DNA of 10,420 nt from JBMYTN01 sp049604415 (GTDB lineage Bacteria > Pseudomonadota > Alphaproteobacteria > Rhodospirillales > Rhodospirillaceae): NCBI GenBank assembly GCA_049604415.1, contig JBMYTN010000079.1, positions 1 to 10,420 on the forward strand, given 5' to 3'. The notes under the pieces were generated by a model. The model searched no databases. It was not told the origin of the DNA and saw nothing but the letters and a program-made list of their open reading frames with translations. Positions 1-5,659 of the stretch are shown one piece after another. Position 1 is the first letter of the stretch, and every line of letters starts with the position of its first letter. Position numbers and translations under genes: made by a program.

Positions 1-80
1 TGCTTGTTACTGGCACACGACTTCAGGGTTGTCACAACGCCCCCCCTGCCGGAGGCATAGAGGCTCCCGGGCTCCGGGAT
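1..80. other. Non-coding edge downstream of dinB
   Basis: No gene is visible in these first 80 bases. They lie just past the stop codon of the leftward dinB gene. There is a short GC hairpin at 66-78 (CCCGG, loop GCT, CCGGG) immediately after the dinB stop, but no T-run follows it on the minus strand, so it is a poor intrinsic terminator. A small palindrome GTTGT-C-ACAAC lies at 28-38; its role is unknown. Confidence 0.5.
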
Positions 81-1211
81 TTAGAATTGGGAGAATAGGG
101 TTGGTGGGTCGGCTTGGGCGGCGGGACAGAAATCACTGACCCCAACCCCGATCAACCGATAGCGTTGTCCGGTGCATTCCCGCTCCAGCAGGGATCGGGC
201 GGCAGCACGGATCACCTCGGTCCGGTTGGTTGGATCCGGCAGGCGCAGCTGGCGGGATCGGGTTTGGAAATCCCCGGTTTTCAGTTTCAACACCACGGTC
301 GTGCCACCGAGGGATTTTCGCTGCAAGGACTCGGCGACCCGATCACAAAGCGGATCCAAGGCGGCGGCCAATTCACCGAAGCGATGCAGGTCGACCCGGA
401 AGGTGGTTTCGCTGGAAATGCTTTTGGCTTCCCGGTCGGTGCTGACTTTGCGGCTGCCCTGGCCCCAGGCATGGCGGTGCAGGGCGCGGCCCATGCGGCC
501 GAAGACGGCGATCATTTCCGCCTCGGGCCGGGCTTGGAGATCGGCAATGGTGTGAATGCCCAGGGCGGTCAGGCGGCGTTCGGTGGCCGGGCCGACCCCA
601 TGGATGCGTTTGACCGGCATCGGGGCCAGTATTTCGGCGGCCCGATCTCCGGGGAGCACGGTGAAGCCATTGGGCTTGTTCATATCGCTGGCGATTTTGG
701 CCAGAAACTTATTCGCTGACAGACCGAAGGACACGGTGATGCCGAGCTCGCGGACCACCCGCTGCTGCAGGTCTTTCAGGGCCTGTTCGGCCTGATGTTC
801 TCCCGGGCCATGCTCCGGAGACAGATCCAAATAGGCTTCGTCCAGGGAGACCGGCTCAATGCGGTCGGTCAGCTGCAAAAACAGCGCCCTTAGGGACGCC
901 GCGACCTTTTTATATTTGGCAATGTTCGGCGGGATGACCACGGCGTCGGGGCAGAGCTTTAAGCATTGGAACATTGGCATGGCGGAGCGTGCGCCATATT
1001 GGCGGGCGATGTAGCAGGCGGTGGTGGCCACCCCGCGTCCGCCCCGGCCGCCGACAATCACCGGCTTGTCCTTTAAGGACGGATCATCGCGCTTTTCGAT
1101 GGAGGCATAGAAGGCATCGCAATCCACATGGGCGACATCCATGGCCATGCGGTCAGGTTCCCGCATTTGTGCGGGCGTGGTTGCGGGGGAGGGGGCGCGC
1201 TCAGCTGCCAT
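81..1211 (-). CDS. dinB: DNA polymerase IV (Y-family translesion polymerase DinB)
   Basis: This is an error-prone Y-family DNA polymerase that copies past damaged template bases in the cytoplasm. From the chosen start it has 376 residues, near the family's usual length. The N-terminal palm shows VDCDAFYASIE, with the catalytic Asp and a Tyr at the steric-gate position, then PVIVGG, the finger segment ACYIARQYGARSAMPM, and the catalytic SLDEAYLD with the Asp-Glu pair. The LSANKFLAKIASDMNKP block, the helix-hairpin-helix region (IHGVGPATERRLTALGI) and a little-finger domain follow. The C-terminus PPTLFSQF resembles a beta-clamp binding tail. The reading frame is open back to 1322, but that would run through the intrinsic terminator at 1286-1314 and the LexA-like site at 1248-1262, so the start is placed at 1211 (MAAERAP). 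Starts further in (MREPDR or MAMDVAHVD) are possible because no candidate has a clear Shine-Dalgarno. It is monocistronic, and SOS induction is inferred from the upstream box. Confidence 0.95.
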   Translation of the reverse strand: MAAERAPSPATTPAQMREPDRMAMDVAHVDCDAFYASIEKRDDPSLKDKPVIVGGRGGRGVATTACYIARQYGARSAMPMFQCLKLCPDAVVIPPNIAKYKKVAASLRALFLQLTDRIEPVSLDEAYLDLSPEHGPGEHQAEQALKDLQQRVVRELGITVSFGLSANKFLAKIASDMNKPNGFTVLPGDRAAEILAPMPVKRIHGVGPATERRLTALGIHTIADLQARPEAEMIAVFGRMGRALHRHAWGQGSRKVSTDREAKSISSETTFRVDLHRFGELAAALDPLCDRVAESLQRKSLGGTTVVLKLKTGDFQTRSRQLRLPDPTNRTEVIRAAARSLLERECTGQRYRLIGVGVSDFCPAAQADPPTLFSQF

Positions 1212-1237
1212 GGGTCCGAGAGGTCGGTTGGGAAAGC

Positions 1238-1262
1238 CAAATAGTTTGTACACTATTTGTTC
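1238..1262 (-). promoter_or_regulatory. LexA-like box and perfect inverted repeat upstream of dinB
   Basis: On the minus strand this reads GAAC-AAATAGT-GTAC (1262-1248), one base from the alphaproteobacterial LexA consensus GAAC-N7-GAAC (GTTC-N7-GTTC). It overlaps a perfect inverted repeat, CAAATAGT, 6-nt centre, ACTATTTG, at 1238-1259. The position, 27 nt or more upstream of the chosen dinB start and just beyond the upstream operon's terminator, fits an SOS operator overlapping the promoter. The sequence match is seen; LexA binding is inferred. Confidence 0.55.
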
Positions 1263-1285
1263 TTTAATGACCATGGCGTGGACAT

Positions 1286-1314
1286 AAAAAAACCGGGGCC
1301 AACCAGGCCCCGGT
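1286..1314 (-). terminator. Intrinsic terminator of the tail-collar gene array
   Basis: A perfect 9-bp GC-rich stem (ACCGGGGCC / GGCCCCGGT, arms 1292-1300 and 1306-1314) with a 5-nt loop is followed on the minus strand by seven T residues (1292-1286). It lies 19 nt past the stop codon of the last tail-collar gene. It should end that leftward transcript before dinB, separating the two units. Confidence 0.9.
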
Positions 1315-1333
1315 CCAATCACGCCAGTTTAAG

Positions 1334-1852
1334 TTAGTTTCGGCTTGGATAAGCCCCGTTCAAGGCCAAGATGAAATTGATTGCCAAAGACGGCATCATG
1401 TTTTGGTGCGCATCCCCATCGCCTTCATCGCCAATGGTGCCCGTCAGCATGGGTCCCGCTGCTGCAGCGCCGGGAGGATCCTCATAAAAACGCCCTTTGC
1501 CGAGGGTATTGCCTGCACAGGTTGTGTCGGATGGTGGGTTTGCTGAAACGGCCAGATAGTGGGTGTGCGCGGGCATCTGGTTCGATGTGAGGCTGATTGT
1601 TTCATATCCAAGCATTTGGCCGACAATGCGAGGGGTTAAACCAGGCCCGTCACCGTGGTGGAGGGGGATGCGTCCTCTCAGGTCAGGGAGGCCGAAATTG
1701 GATATTCCATTGCCGCCATATTGGGCTCCAATCAGCGAAAACAAAGCGTGGTAATCGCTCACCGCAACGATCGCGCCACTACAAAAACCCCAGTTATGGG
1801 GGGCGAAGTTGCCCCCAAACATTCTGATTTCGCCCATATAAGGTGTGGTCAT
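1334..1852 (-). CDS. Phage Tail Collar domain protein, MdpB-like (array member 4)
   Basis: A 172-residue member of the phage Tail Collar / microcystin-dependent protein family, whose fold comes from the tip region of phage tail fibres. The start at 1852 (MTTPYMGEIR) has a strong AGGAG Shine-Dalgarno at 1864-1860; an in-frame extension to 1960 would run into a hairpin repeat and lacks family similarity. The collar segment is residues 1-65: GEIRMFGGNFAPHNWGFC, then YGGNG and LPDLRGRIPLHHG. LTSNQMPAHTH follows, then a variable middle, and a C-terminal HQNMMPSLAINFILALNGAYPSRN-type end. It aligns without gaps to array member 1 (3502-4020) at about 63% identity by hand count, including a shared TLGKGRFYEDP block. 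The usual CDG is CSG here. No signal peptide is visible. It is the last gene before the terminator. Its role outside a phage is not established. Confidence 0.88.
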   Translation of the reverse strand: MTTPYMGEIRMFGGNFAPHNWGFCSGAIVAVSDYHALFSLIGAQYGGNGISNFGLPDLRGRIPLHHGDGPGLTPRIVGQMLGYETISLTSNQMPAHTHYLAVSANPPSDTTCAGNTLGKGRFYEDPPGAAAAGPMLTGTIGDEGDGDAHQNMMPSLAINFILALNGAYPSRN

Positions 1853-1910
1853 GAACTTTCTCCTAACGGAAGATCTTGCCAAAGGGGGAATGCCAAGAAG
1901 CGGAACGAGA

Positions 1911-1987
1911 GCATTTTCAGCCGAAGCGGGCACCGGTTCGGCGGTTCGAAAATGCGACAAACCAAATGGTTAGAGCCAGGTCCGCGA
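1911..1987. repeat. Dispersed hairpin repeat, copy 1
   Basis: The 45-bp core 1911-1955 begins GCATTTTC and ends GAAAATGC, which pair perfectly. Inside are CCGAA and TTCGG arms and a GGTTCGGCGGTTCG direct-repeat segment. A less conserved tail runs to CCGCGA at 1987. Related copies are at 2733-2808 and 10345-10420, all in the same orientation. This copy lies between tail-collar genes 3 and 4, starting about 22 nt past the stop codon of gene 3, so it would form a hairpin in the operon mRNA. Similar intergenic hairpin repeats are widespread in alphaproteobacteria; I do not assign a named family. Confidence 0.85.
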
Positions 1988-2009
1988 GCCAGTTGTCGGG
2001 GAATTAGCA

Positions 2010-2537
2010 CTAATTCCGGGCGGGGTAGTCTCCTTCCAAGGCAATGATGAAGCTGATGACCAAAAAGGGCTGCATGTTGGGGTGGCTTTGTCCGCCACCG
2101 GCAGATGAGATGCTTCCGCTCGCAATGCTCCTTAGGTTGTTTGCCGCGTTGTAGACCGGAGGCGCAAAACCAAGGGTGCTGTTGTTCTGGGAGGTAGCAA
2201 ACGTTGCCCCATCGGCAAAGAACGAATCGCCATCTTCGGCGGTGCCGTAAACCGGGTGATGGTGGGCTGCCATGGTGCTCTCGGTTAAAGTAACATCCTC
2301 CAATCCGCCTTTTTGTCCTTGGAAGGTAATATCACCACCGAGATGGACCGGGGTACGACCCCGCAAATCGGGTAGGTAAAAATTTGTCCTGCCATCGCCC
2401 CCAAAGGTCGTTCCAATCAGAGAGAACAGCGTTGTATTGTCTGAAATGGGCAAGGCTTGGCCGTCACATAGAGATGTGTGAACAGGGGCCCAGTTGAAGG
2501 CGAGGAGCTGAATTTCCCCCACAAATGGCGTTGTCAT
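2010..2537 (-). CDS. Phage Tail Collar domain protein, MdpB-like (array member 3)
   Basis: A 175-residue Tail Collar family protein. The start at 2537 (MTTPFVGEIQ) is preceded by GAGAGGAAA at about 2553-2545. Upstream in-frame codons to 2597 are discounted because homology starts at MTTPF. The N-terminal half shows GEIQLLAFNWAPVHTSLCDGQALPIS, LFSLIGTTFGGDG and LPDLRGRTPVHLGG. The middle has AHHHPVYG, then a Ser/Asn/Ala-rich stretch with no cysteine, then SHPNMQPFLVISFIIALEGDYPARN-type ending. It lacks the TLGKGRFYEDP block of members 1 and 4, so it is a more divergent paralogue. It is co-oriented with the other three and is separated from its neighbours by spacers holding hairpin repeats. The job is unknown; binding or display, as in tail-fibre tips, is inference. 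Confidence 0.87.
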   Translation of the reverse strand: MTTPFVGEIQLLAFNWAPVHTSLCDGQALPISDNTTLFSLIGTTFGGDGRTNFYLPDLRGRTPVHLGGDITFQGQKGGLEDVTLTESTMAAHHHPVYGTAEDGDSFFADGATFATSQNNSTLGFAPPVYNAANNLRSIASGSISSAGGGQSHPNMQPFLVISFIIALEGDYPARN

Positions 2538-2830
2538 GGCTGTGTTTCCTCTCGTGTTGAATGGTAATCCCCGCTGGACAGCGACGTGTTGGGACACTTT
2601 AACGGCCTAGTGCCCTTGGGAAGGACGCGCCGCCCTGTGGTCCCGGATCAGCATGGGTCCGCAAGGATCAAATCGTTACAGGGCGGAGGCCTGCCCGGTC
2701 GCAGGCGACGGGGACCCAGGAGGCCTGTTTGAGCATTTTCAGCCGAAATGGGTCCGGTTCAGCGGTTCGAAAATGCGATCATTCAGACGGTTAGGATCAA
2801 TACCGCGAGTCAATCCTCGCGCAATTGGTC
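2538..2830. other. 293-nt spacer between tail-collar genes 2 and 3
   Basis: No gene is seen. The spacer holds hairpin repeat copy 2 (2733-2808) and a short CGCGAG / CTCGCG stem at 2804-2821 just after it. There is also a GCCTGC / GCAGGC stem around 2689-2706. No convincing T-run-bearing terminator or promoter is visible, so read-through from gene 2 to gene 3 is likely but not proven. Confidence 0.45.
2733..2808. repeat. Dispersed hairpin repeat, copy 2
   Basis: Core 2733-2776 with the same GCATTTTC / GAAAATGC ends as copies 1 and 3. It is one base shorter, and the inner arm reads TTCAG instead of TTCGG, so it is slightly degraded. The tail ends CCGCGA at 2808. It lies about 22 nt past the stop codon of tail-collar gene 2, the same position relative to the gene as copy 1. 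Confidence 0.82.
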
Positions 2831-3388
2831 CTAGTTGCGGGTTGGATAGACCCCGTCGATGCACAGACAAAACCGGAGTGCCAGATAAGGCTGGCGATTT
2901 TCATGGGAGCCACTGCCCCCGGATGTGGTGATGGTTTGGTCGGCGAGTTTTTCACTGAAGGACGACGGGTCAGTCTTGTACGTGCGGACCGGGTAGATGT
3001 TGCCGTCCGTATGGGAGTACTGCGCTAGGCCCAAGGTGAATTGCGGCCCTTGGTCGTCCGAGGGTCCGCCTTCGCGTAGGGCCGTCAAGCTGTGGCTATG
3101 GGTCGGCAGGTCATCGGGAGCCAGCGTGACATTTGCCGTTCCGGTGACTTCTCCCAGAGAGCGCGGGCTCAATCCCGGGCTCGTCCCGAAGTTCATCGGC
3201 GTGCGACCTTTCAGGTTGGGCACACCCATCGTGTTCCGGCCATCGCCGCCGTAGTAGTCACTAATGATGGAATACAGGGCAGGATTTTGATTGATGGGTA
3301 GGGTTTGTCCGTCGCACCACGTGAAATACCGCGGAGCAAAGACATAAGGGTAGATGTCGATTTCACCGAGGAAGGGCATGGTACTCAT
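2831..3388 (-). CDS. Phage Tail Collar domain protein, MdpB-like (array member 2)
   Basis: A 185-residue Tail Collar family protein, the longest of the four. The start at 3388 (MSTMPFLGEID) has a GGGAGA Shine-Dalgarno about 7-8 nt upstream; the second Met at codon 4 has none. It shows GEIDIYPYVFAPRYFTWCDGQTLPI, ALYSIISDYYGGDG, and VPNLKGRTPMNFG, where the usual LPDLRGR is altered, followed by LAPDDLPTHSH. A variable middle rich in Gly, Asp, Gln and Thr leads to SHENRQPYLALRFCLCIDGVYPTRN-type ending with two cysteines near the C-terminus. It lies 113 nt downstream of member 1 in the same orientation. It is the most divergent member. Function is unknown beyond the fold. Confidence 0.86.
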   Translation of the reverse strand: MSTMPFLGEIDIYPYVFAPRYFTWCDGQTLPINQNPALYSIISDYYGGDGRNTMGVPNLKGRTPMNFGTSPGLSPRSLGEVTGTANVTLAPDDLPTHSHSLTALREGGPSDDQGPQFTLGLAQYSHTDGNIYPVRTYKTDPSSFSEKLADQTITTSGGSGSHENRQPYLALRFCLCIDGVYPTRN

Positions 3389-3410
3389 CTTTGGTCTCCC
3401 TAGACTGCCA

Positions 3411-3427
3411 CTGCCCGTTATGGGCAG
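3411..3427. repeat. Small perfect hairpin between tail-collar genes 1 and 2
   Basis: CTGCCC, 5-nt loop, GGGCAG forms a perfect 6-bp stem in the 113-nt spacer, about 12 nt upstream of the Shine-Dalgarno of gene 2. No T-run follows on the minus strand. It could modulate translation of gene 2 or be incidental. Confidence 0.4.
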
Positions 3428-3501
3428 GATTTGATTGGTGATCAGGTGGTGTCTGTTTCCAATACTGGCGTATGACCTTGGACAACGCCTCTTGGAAAAC
3501 G

Positions 3502-4020
3502 CTAGTTGCGGCTTGGATAAATCCCTTTCAGGGCGATGATGAAGTTCAGGGCCAGGACTGGCATCATGTTCTGGTGCGCCTTATTGGTGCCTGTTGCCCC
3601 AATGGTTTCGCCGAGCATTGGACCCTGCTGCGGGGCGTCCGCCGGATCCTCATAAAATCGGCCTTTGCCCAGGGTGTATCCATCGCAGGCTGTGTCTGCT
3701 GGGGGAACGGTGGAAACGGCCAAAAGATGGCTATGGGGCGGCATCTGGTTTGTGGTTAGGGAAACCGCTTCTTCACCGCCAAAATGTCCTAGGGCTTGGG
3801 GAGTTAGGCTGTGCCCTGTTCCGTGGTGCAACGGGATACGACCACGCATGTCAGGCAATGAAAACGTGTCTTGACCATTTCCGCCATAGGTTGTGCCGAT
3901 GATCGAGTAGAGCTGCTGAAAATGGCTGATGGCCAGCGTGGTCCCATCGCAAAACGACCAAAAGTGCGGGGCGAAATTGCCTGAGAACAGTCTGATTTCG
4001 CCAACAAAAGGCGTTGTCAT
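3502..4020 (-). CDS. Phage Tail Collar domain protein, MdpB-like (array member 1)
   Basis: A 172-residue Tail Collar family protein, first in the leftward array. The start at 4020 (MTTPFVGEIR) is set by an AGGAGAGG Shine-Dalgarno at 4032-4025; an upstream ATG at 4050 is discounted. Residues 1-65 carry the collar signature: GEIRLFSGNFAPHFWSFCDG, LYSIIGTTYGGNG, LPDMRGRIPLHHG. LTTNQMPPHSH is at about 88-98, a Cys-containing TACDGYTLGKGRFYEDP block at 110-126, HQNMMP at 149-154, and a YPSRN end. It is a close paralogue of array member 4, with the same length and no gaps. No signal peptide or membrane segment is seen. It is transcribed away from the GNAT and DUF6916-like genes across a shared AT-rich region. 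Related proteins are often annotated 'microcystin-dependent protein', a label that says little about function. Confidence 0.89.
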   Translation of the reverse strand: MTTPFVGEIRLFSGNFAPHFWSFCDGTTLAISHFQQLYSIIGTTYGGNGQDTFSLPDMRGRIPLHHGTGHSLTPQALGHFGGEEAVSLTTNQMPPHSHLLAVSTVPPADTACDGYTLGKGRFYEDPADAPQQGPMLGETIGATGTNKAHQNMMPVLALNFIIALKGIYPSRN

Positions 4021-4597
4021 GGATCCTCTCCTGTTTGACTTGCTGCGCAACGCCCTACCCGGGGGATGGGGTGAAGCTTGTGGGGATAGGCAGCCTTAGC
4101 TTTGTGCTTGTTGCTTTTGGTTCGGGCGGGTTTCGGACAACCCGCTGTCATACCTGTCCTCCGCAAGAGGGGGCTCCGGGCTTGGCGAAGCCTTCCATTT
4201 TTCCCAACATTCTAAGGTTGTTCAGTACATTAATAATCGTCAAAACATGTGACGAAAACCAATTGGTTGAGAATCAATCCATATCGATACCTTACTGAAT
4301 TTCTCAGAAAAAAATAGCTAAAATCGAGTCACAAAAGATATTCTCTATTTAAGTGCAATTTTGCGCAGCATCTCAGGCGTTGCATGCGCATCGCACACAA
4401 CTTTTTCGCATCTGTTACTCGCTATATGAGCTACATAGTTTGTAAAGCAACCAAAAAGCCCTAATGTATTTTACAGGTTGTAAAAATATATATCTCTGAT
4501 CTTTAAATGGTTCGATTCCATGCCACATTGCCAGGGGGCGGAGCGTAAGCGACCGCTTCAGAAAGATCCAAAACTCAGAGTCTGAGGGGGAACAGGC
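4021..4597. promoter_or_regulatory. AT-rich divergent control region between tail-collar array and GNAT gene
   Basis: This 577-nt stretch has no convincing gene and should hold the promoters for both divergent units. From about 4200 to 4510 it is visibly richer in A and T than the flanking genes. Seen directly are a CGTCA, 7-nt, TGACG inverted repeat at 4238-4254, a perfect 12-bp palindrome AACCAATTGGTT at 4257-4268, and a TTTTACA-GGT-TGTAAAA inverted repeat at 4469-4485. A weak rightward promoter candidate is TTGTAA (4440-4445), 16 nt, TAATGT (4462-4467). That would put the TTTTACA repeat over the transcription start, like an operator. The minus-strand promoter was not identified with confidence. 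Confidence 0.5.
4469..4485. promoter_or_regulatory. Inverted repeat, possible operator upstream of GNAT gene
   Basis: TTTTACA, 3-nt centre, TGTAAAA: a perfect 7-bp inverted repeat in AT-rich DNA, 112 nt upstream of the GNAT start codon. The arrangement suits a dimeric regulator. It is not followed by a clean T-run, so a terminator is less likely. The regulator is unknown. Confidence 0.4.
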
Positions 4598-5131
4598 ATG
4601 TTTGGCGTCGCTGATCTTCCAAATGGCATTCGATTGCGCGCAACCACCGCCCATGATGCGGCGTTTGAGCGCAGGTTGCATGATGCCACCCGCCAAGATC
4701 TGAAGCTTATTGATGGCGAGCAGGATTTCATCCAGTCCATCGTCGACATGCAGTTTAGGGCCAAAAGCGAAGGCCACGGATCAACCCATCCCAATGCCTT
4801 CTATTACATCATTGAAAAGAATGGTGATCGGATCGGTCGGCTTACGCTGGATTTCGGCCATAACGAAGTGCATGTGGTTGACCTGACGGTCTTGCCAGCC
4901 TGGCAGGGTCAGGGGGTCGGTTCCACCGTTGTCCAGGCGATGCAGAACGTCGCGGCAAAAATGGCTGTGCCCGTTGGCTTAACAGTGCGTCGCGACAATC
5001 ACGCCGCGATCAAGACCTACCAAAAGCTCGGTTTCGCGCTGGATCCGGCCTCCAATCCCTTGGCGATGCACATGCTGTTGCGTTGGCTGCCCACGGCCCA
5101 AGAGATGCCGAAAAAATTCATTGTTTCTTGA
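4598..5131 (+). CDS. GNAT-family N-acetyltransferase
   Basis: A 177-residue GCN5-related acetyltransferase, expected to move an acetyl group from acetyl-CoA to an amine; the substrate is unknown. The start has a GAGGGG Shine-Dalgarno at 4585-4590. Motif A spans about residues 92-113 (HVVDLTVLPAWQGQGVG), with QGQGVG as the acetyl-CoA pyrophosphate loop. Motif B is NHAAIKTYQKLGF at 134-146. The N-terminal 60 residues are polar and charged, and the C-terminal tail after about 150 ends with a Lys-rich stretch. It is divergent from the four tail-collar genes and 46 nt ahead of the DUF6916-like gene, with which it likely forms an operon. The context suggests it could modify a collar protein or a small molecule linked to them, but this is inference. 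The acyl-CoA fold is confident; the substrate is not. Confidence 0.9.
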   Translation: MFGVADLPNGIRLRATTAHDAAFERRLHDATRQDLKLIDGEQDFIQSIVDMQFRAKSEGHGSTHPNAFYYIIEKNGDRIGRLTLDFGHNEVHVVDLTVLPAWQGQGVGSTVVQAMQNVAAKMAVPVGLTVRRDNHAAIKTYQKLGFALDPASNPLAMHMLLRWLPTAQEMPKKFIVS

Positions 5132-5177
5132 GCTCTAGAGCCCTGTTCAAGATCCTCGCATAAGGACCCCATGCGCC

Positions 5178-5546
5178 ATGTCTGACCCATCTGCTGATAT
5201 TGATGCTTTGATTGAGGCTTTCCCGGTTTTGAAACTGGCCCCCAAGGATCAAATCATTCCGCCTGGAAGCCTGACCCGGAGCGATTTTGAGGCTTGGCTG
5301 CAGAAGGACTTTGAGGTGCCCTTTGCGGATACCGATCCCTTGCCCCTGACCCTGGACCGCATTGACGATCCGGTCAGCACCTATCGCAAAGGCGGCTACT
5401 CCCTGGTTCTATCCGGACCGTCGGACCGGTATTTTCAGCAGGGATCGGTGCCGATCAAGCTCCCGGATGGGCGCTACATTCTGGCGTTCTTGGTCAATCA
5501 CGGCCCGCTTGATGGCCGGATGCAATATCAATTGGTCAGCAATTAG
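5178..5546 (+). CDS. DUF6916-like small protein
   Basis: A 122-residue soluble protein with no signal peptide or membrane segment. The C-terminal two thirds match my recollection of DUF6916: LTRSDFEAWLQKDFEV, LPLTLDRI, GGYSLVLSGP, QQGS, FLVNHGP and a final MQYQLVSN. These correspond to the family's F.LLFRGP...LPQG.Y...FLVP.GP...YEAVFN pattern. The first ~35 residues are an extra N-terminal segment. The function of the family is unknown. The gene follows the GNAT gene by 46 nt. Its own Shine-Dalgarno is poor: AAGGA at 5162-5166 is better placed for an overlapping four-codon ORF at 5171. The family's association with tail-collar genes is recalled, not checked here. Confidence 0.72.
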   Translation: MSDPSADIDALIEAFPVLKLAPKDQIIPPGSLTRSDFEAWLQKDFEVPFADTDPLPLTLDRIDDPVSTYRKGGYSLVLSGPSDRYFQQGSVPIKLPDGRYILAFLVNHGPLDGRMQYQLVSN

Positions 5547-5659
5547 AGCCCATTTACGCGCTGTTTTCCGGATCGATCCAAGACGGAGGATGCCAAACGC
5601 GGGAATTCGTCGTATGGTTTGGCCACACCGGATTGCCGCCTTTGGCCATGAGGATCGAT

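Noticed and set aside
114..719. 201-codon plus-strand open frame
   Set aside because: It lies antisense within dinB, shows no recognisable domain, and is explained by the GC-rich codon pattern of the real gene.
1911..2808. CRISPR array
   Set aside because: The repeats are about 820 bp and 7.5 kb apart with genes between them, are longer than CRISPR repeats, and have no regular spacers or cas genes.
1334..4020. Prophage or phage-tail remnant
   Set aside because: Only collar-type genes are present, all intact and similar in length; there is no integrase, terminase, capsid, baseplate or lysis gene, and no attachment-site repeats were seen.
4415..4777. 120-codon minus-strand open frame
   Set aside because: Its C-terminal part runs through AT-rich intergenic DNA and its N-terminal part is antisense to the GNAT gene; no family resemblance.
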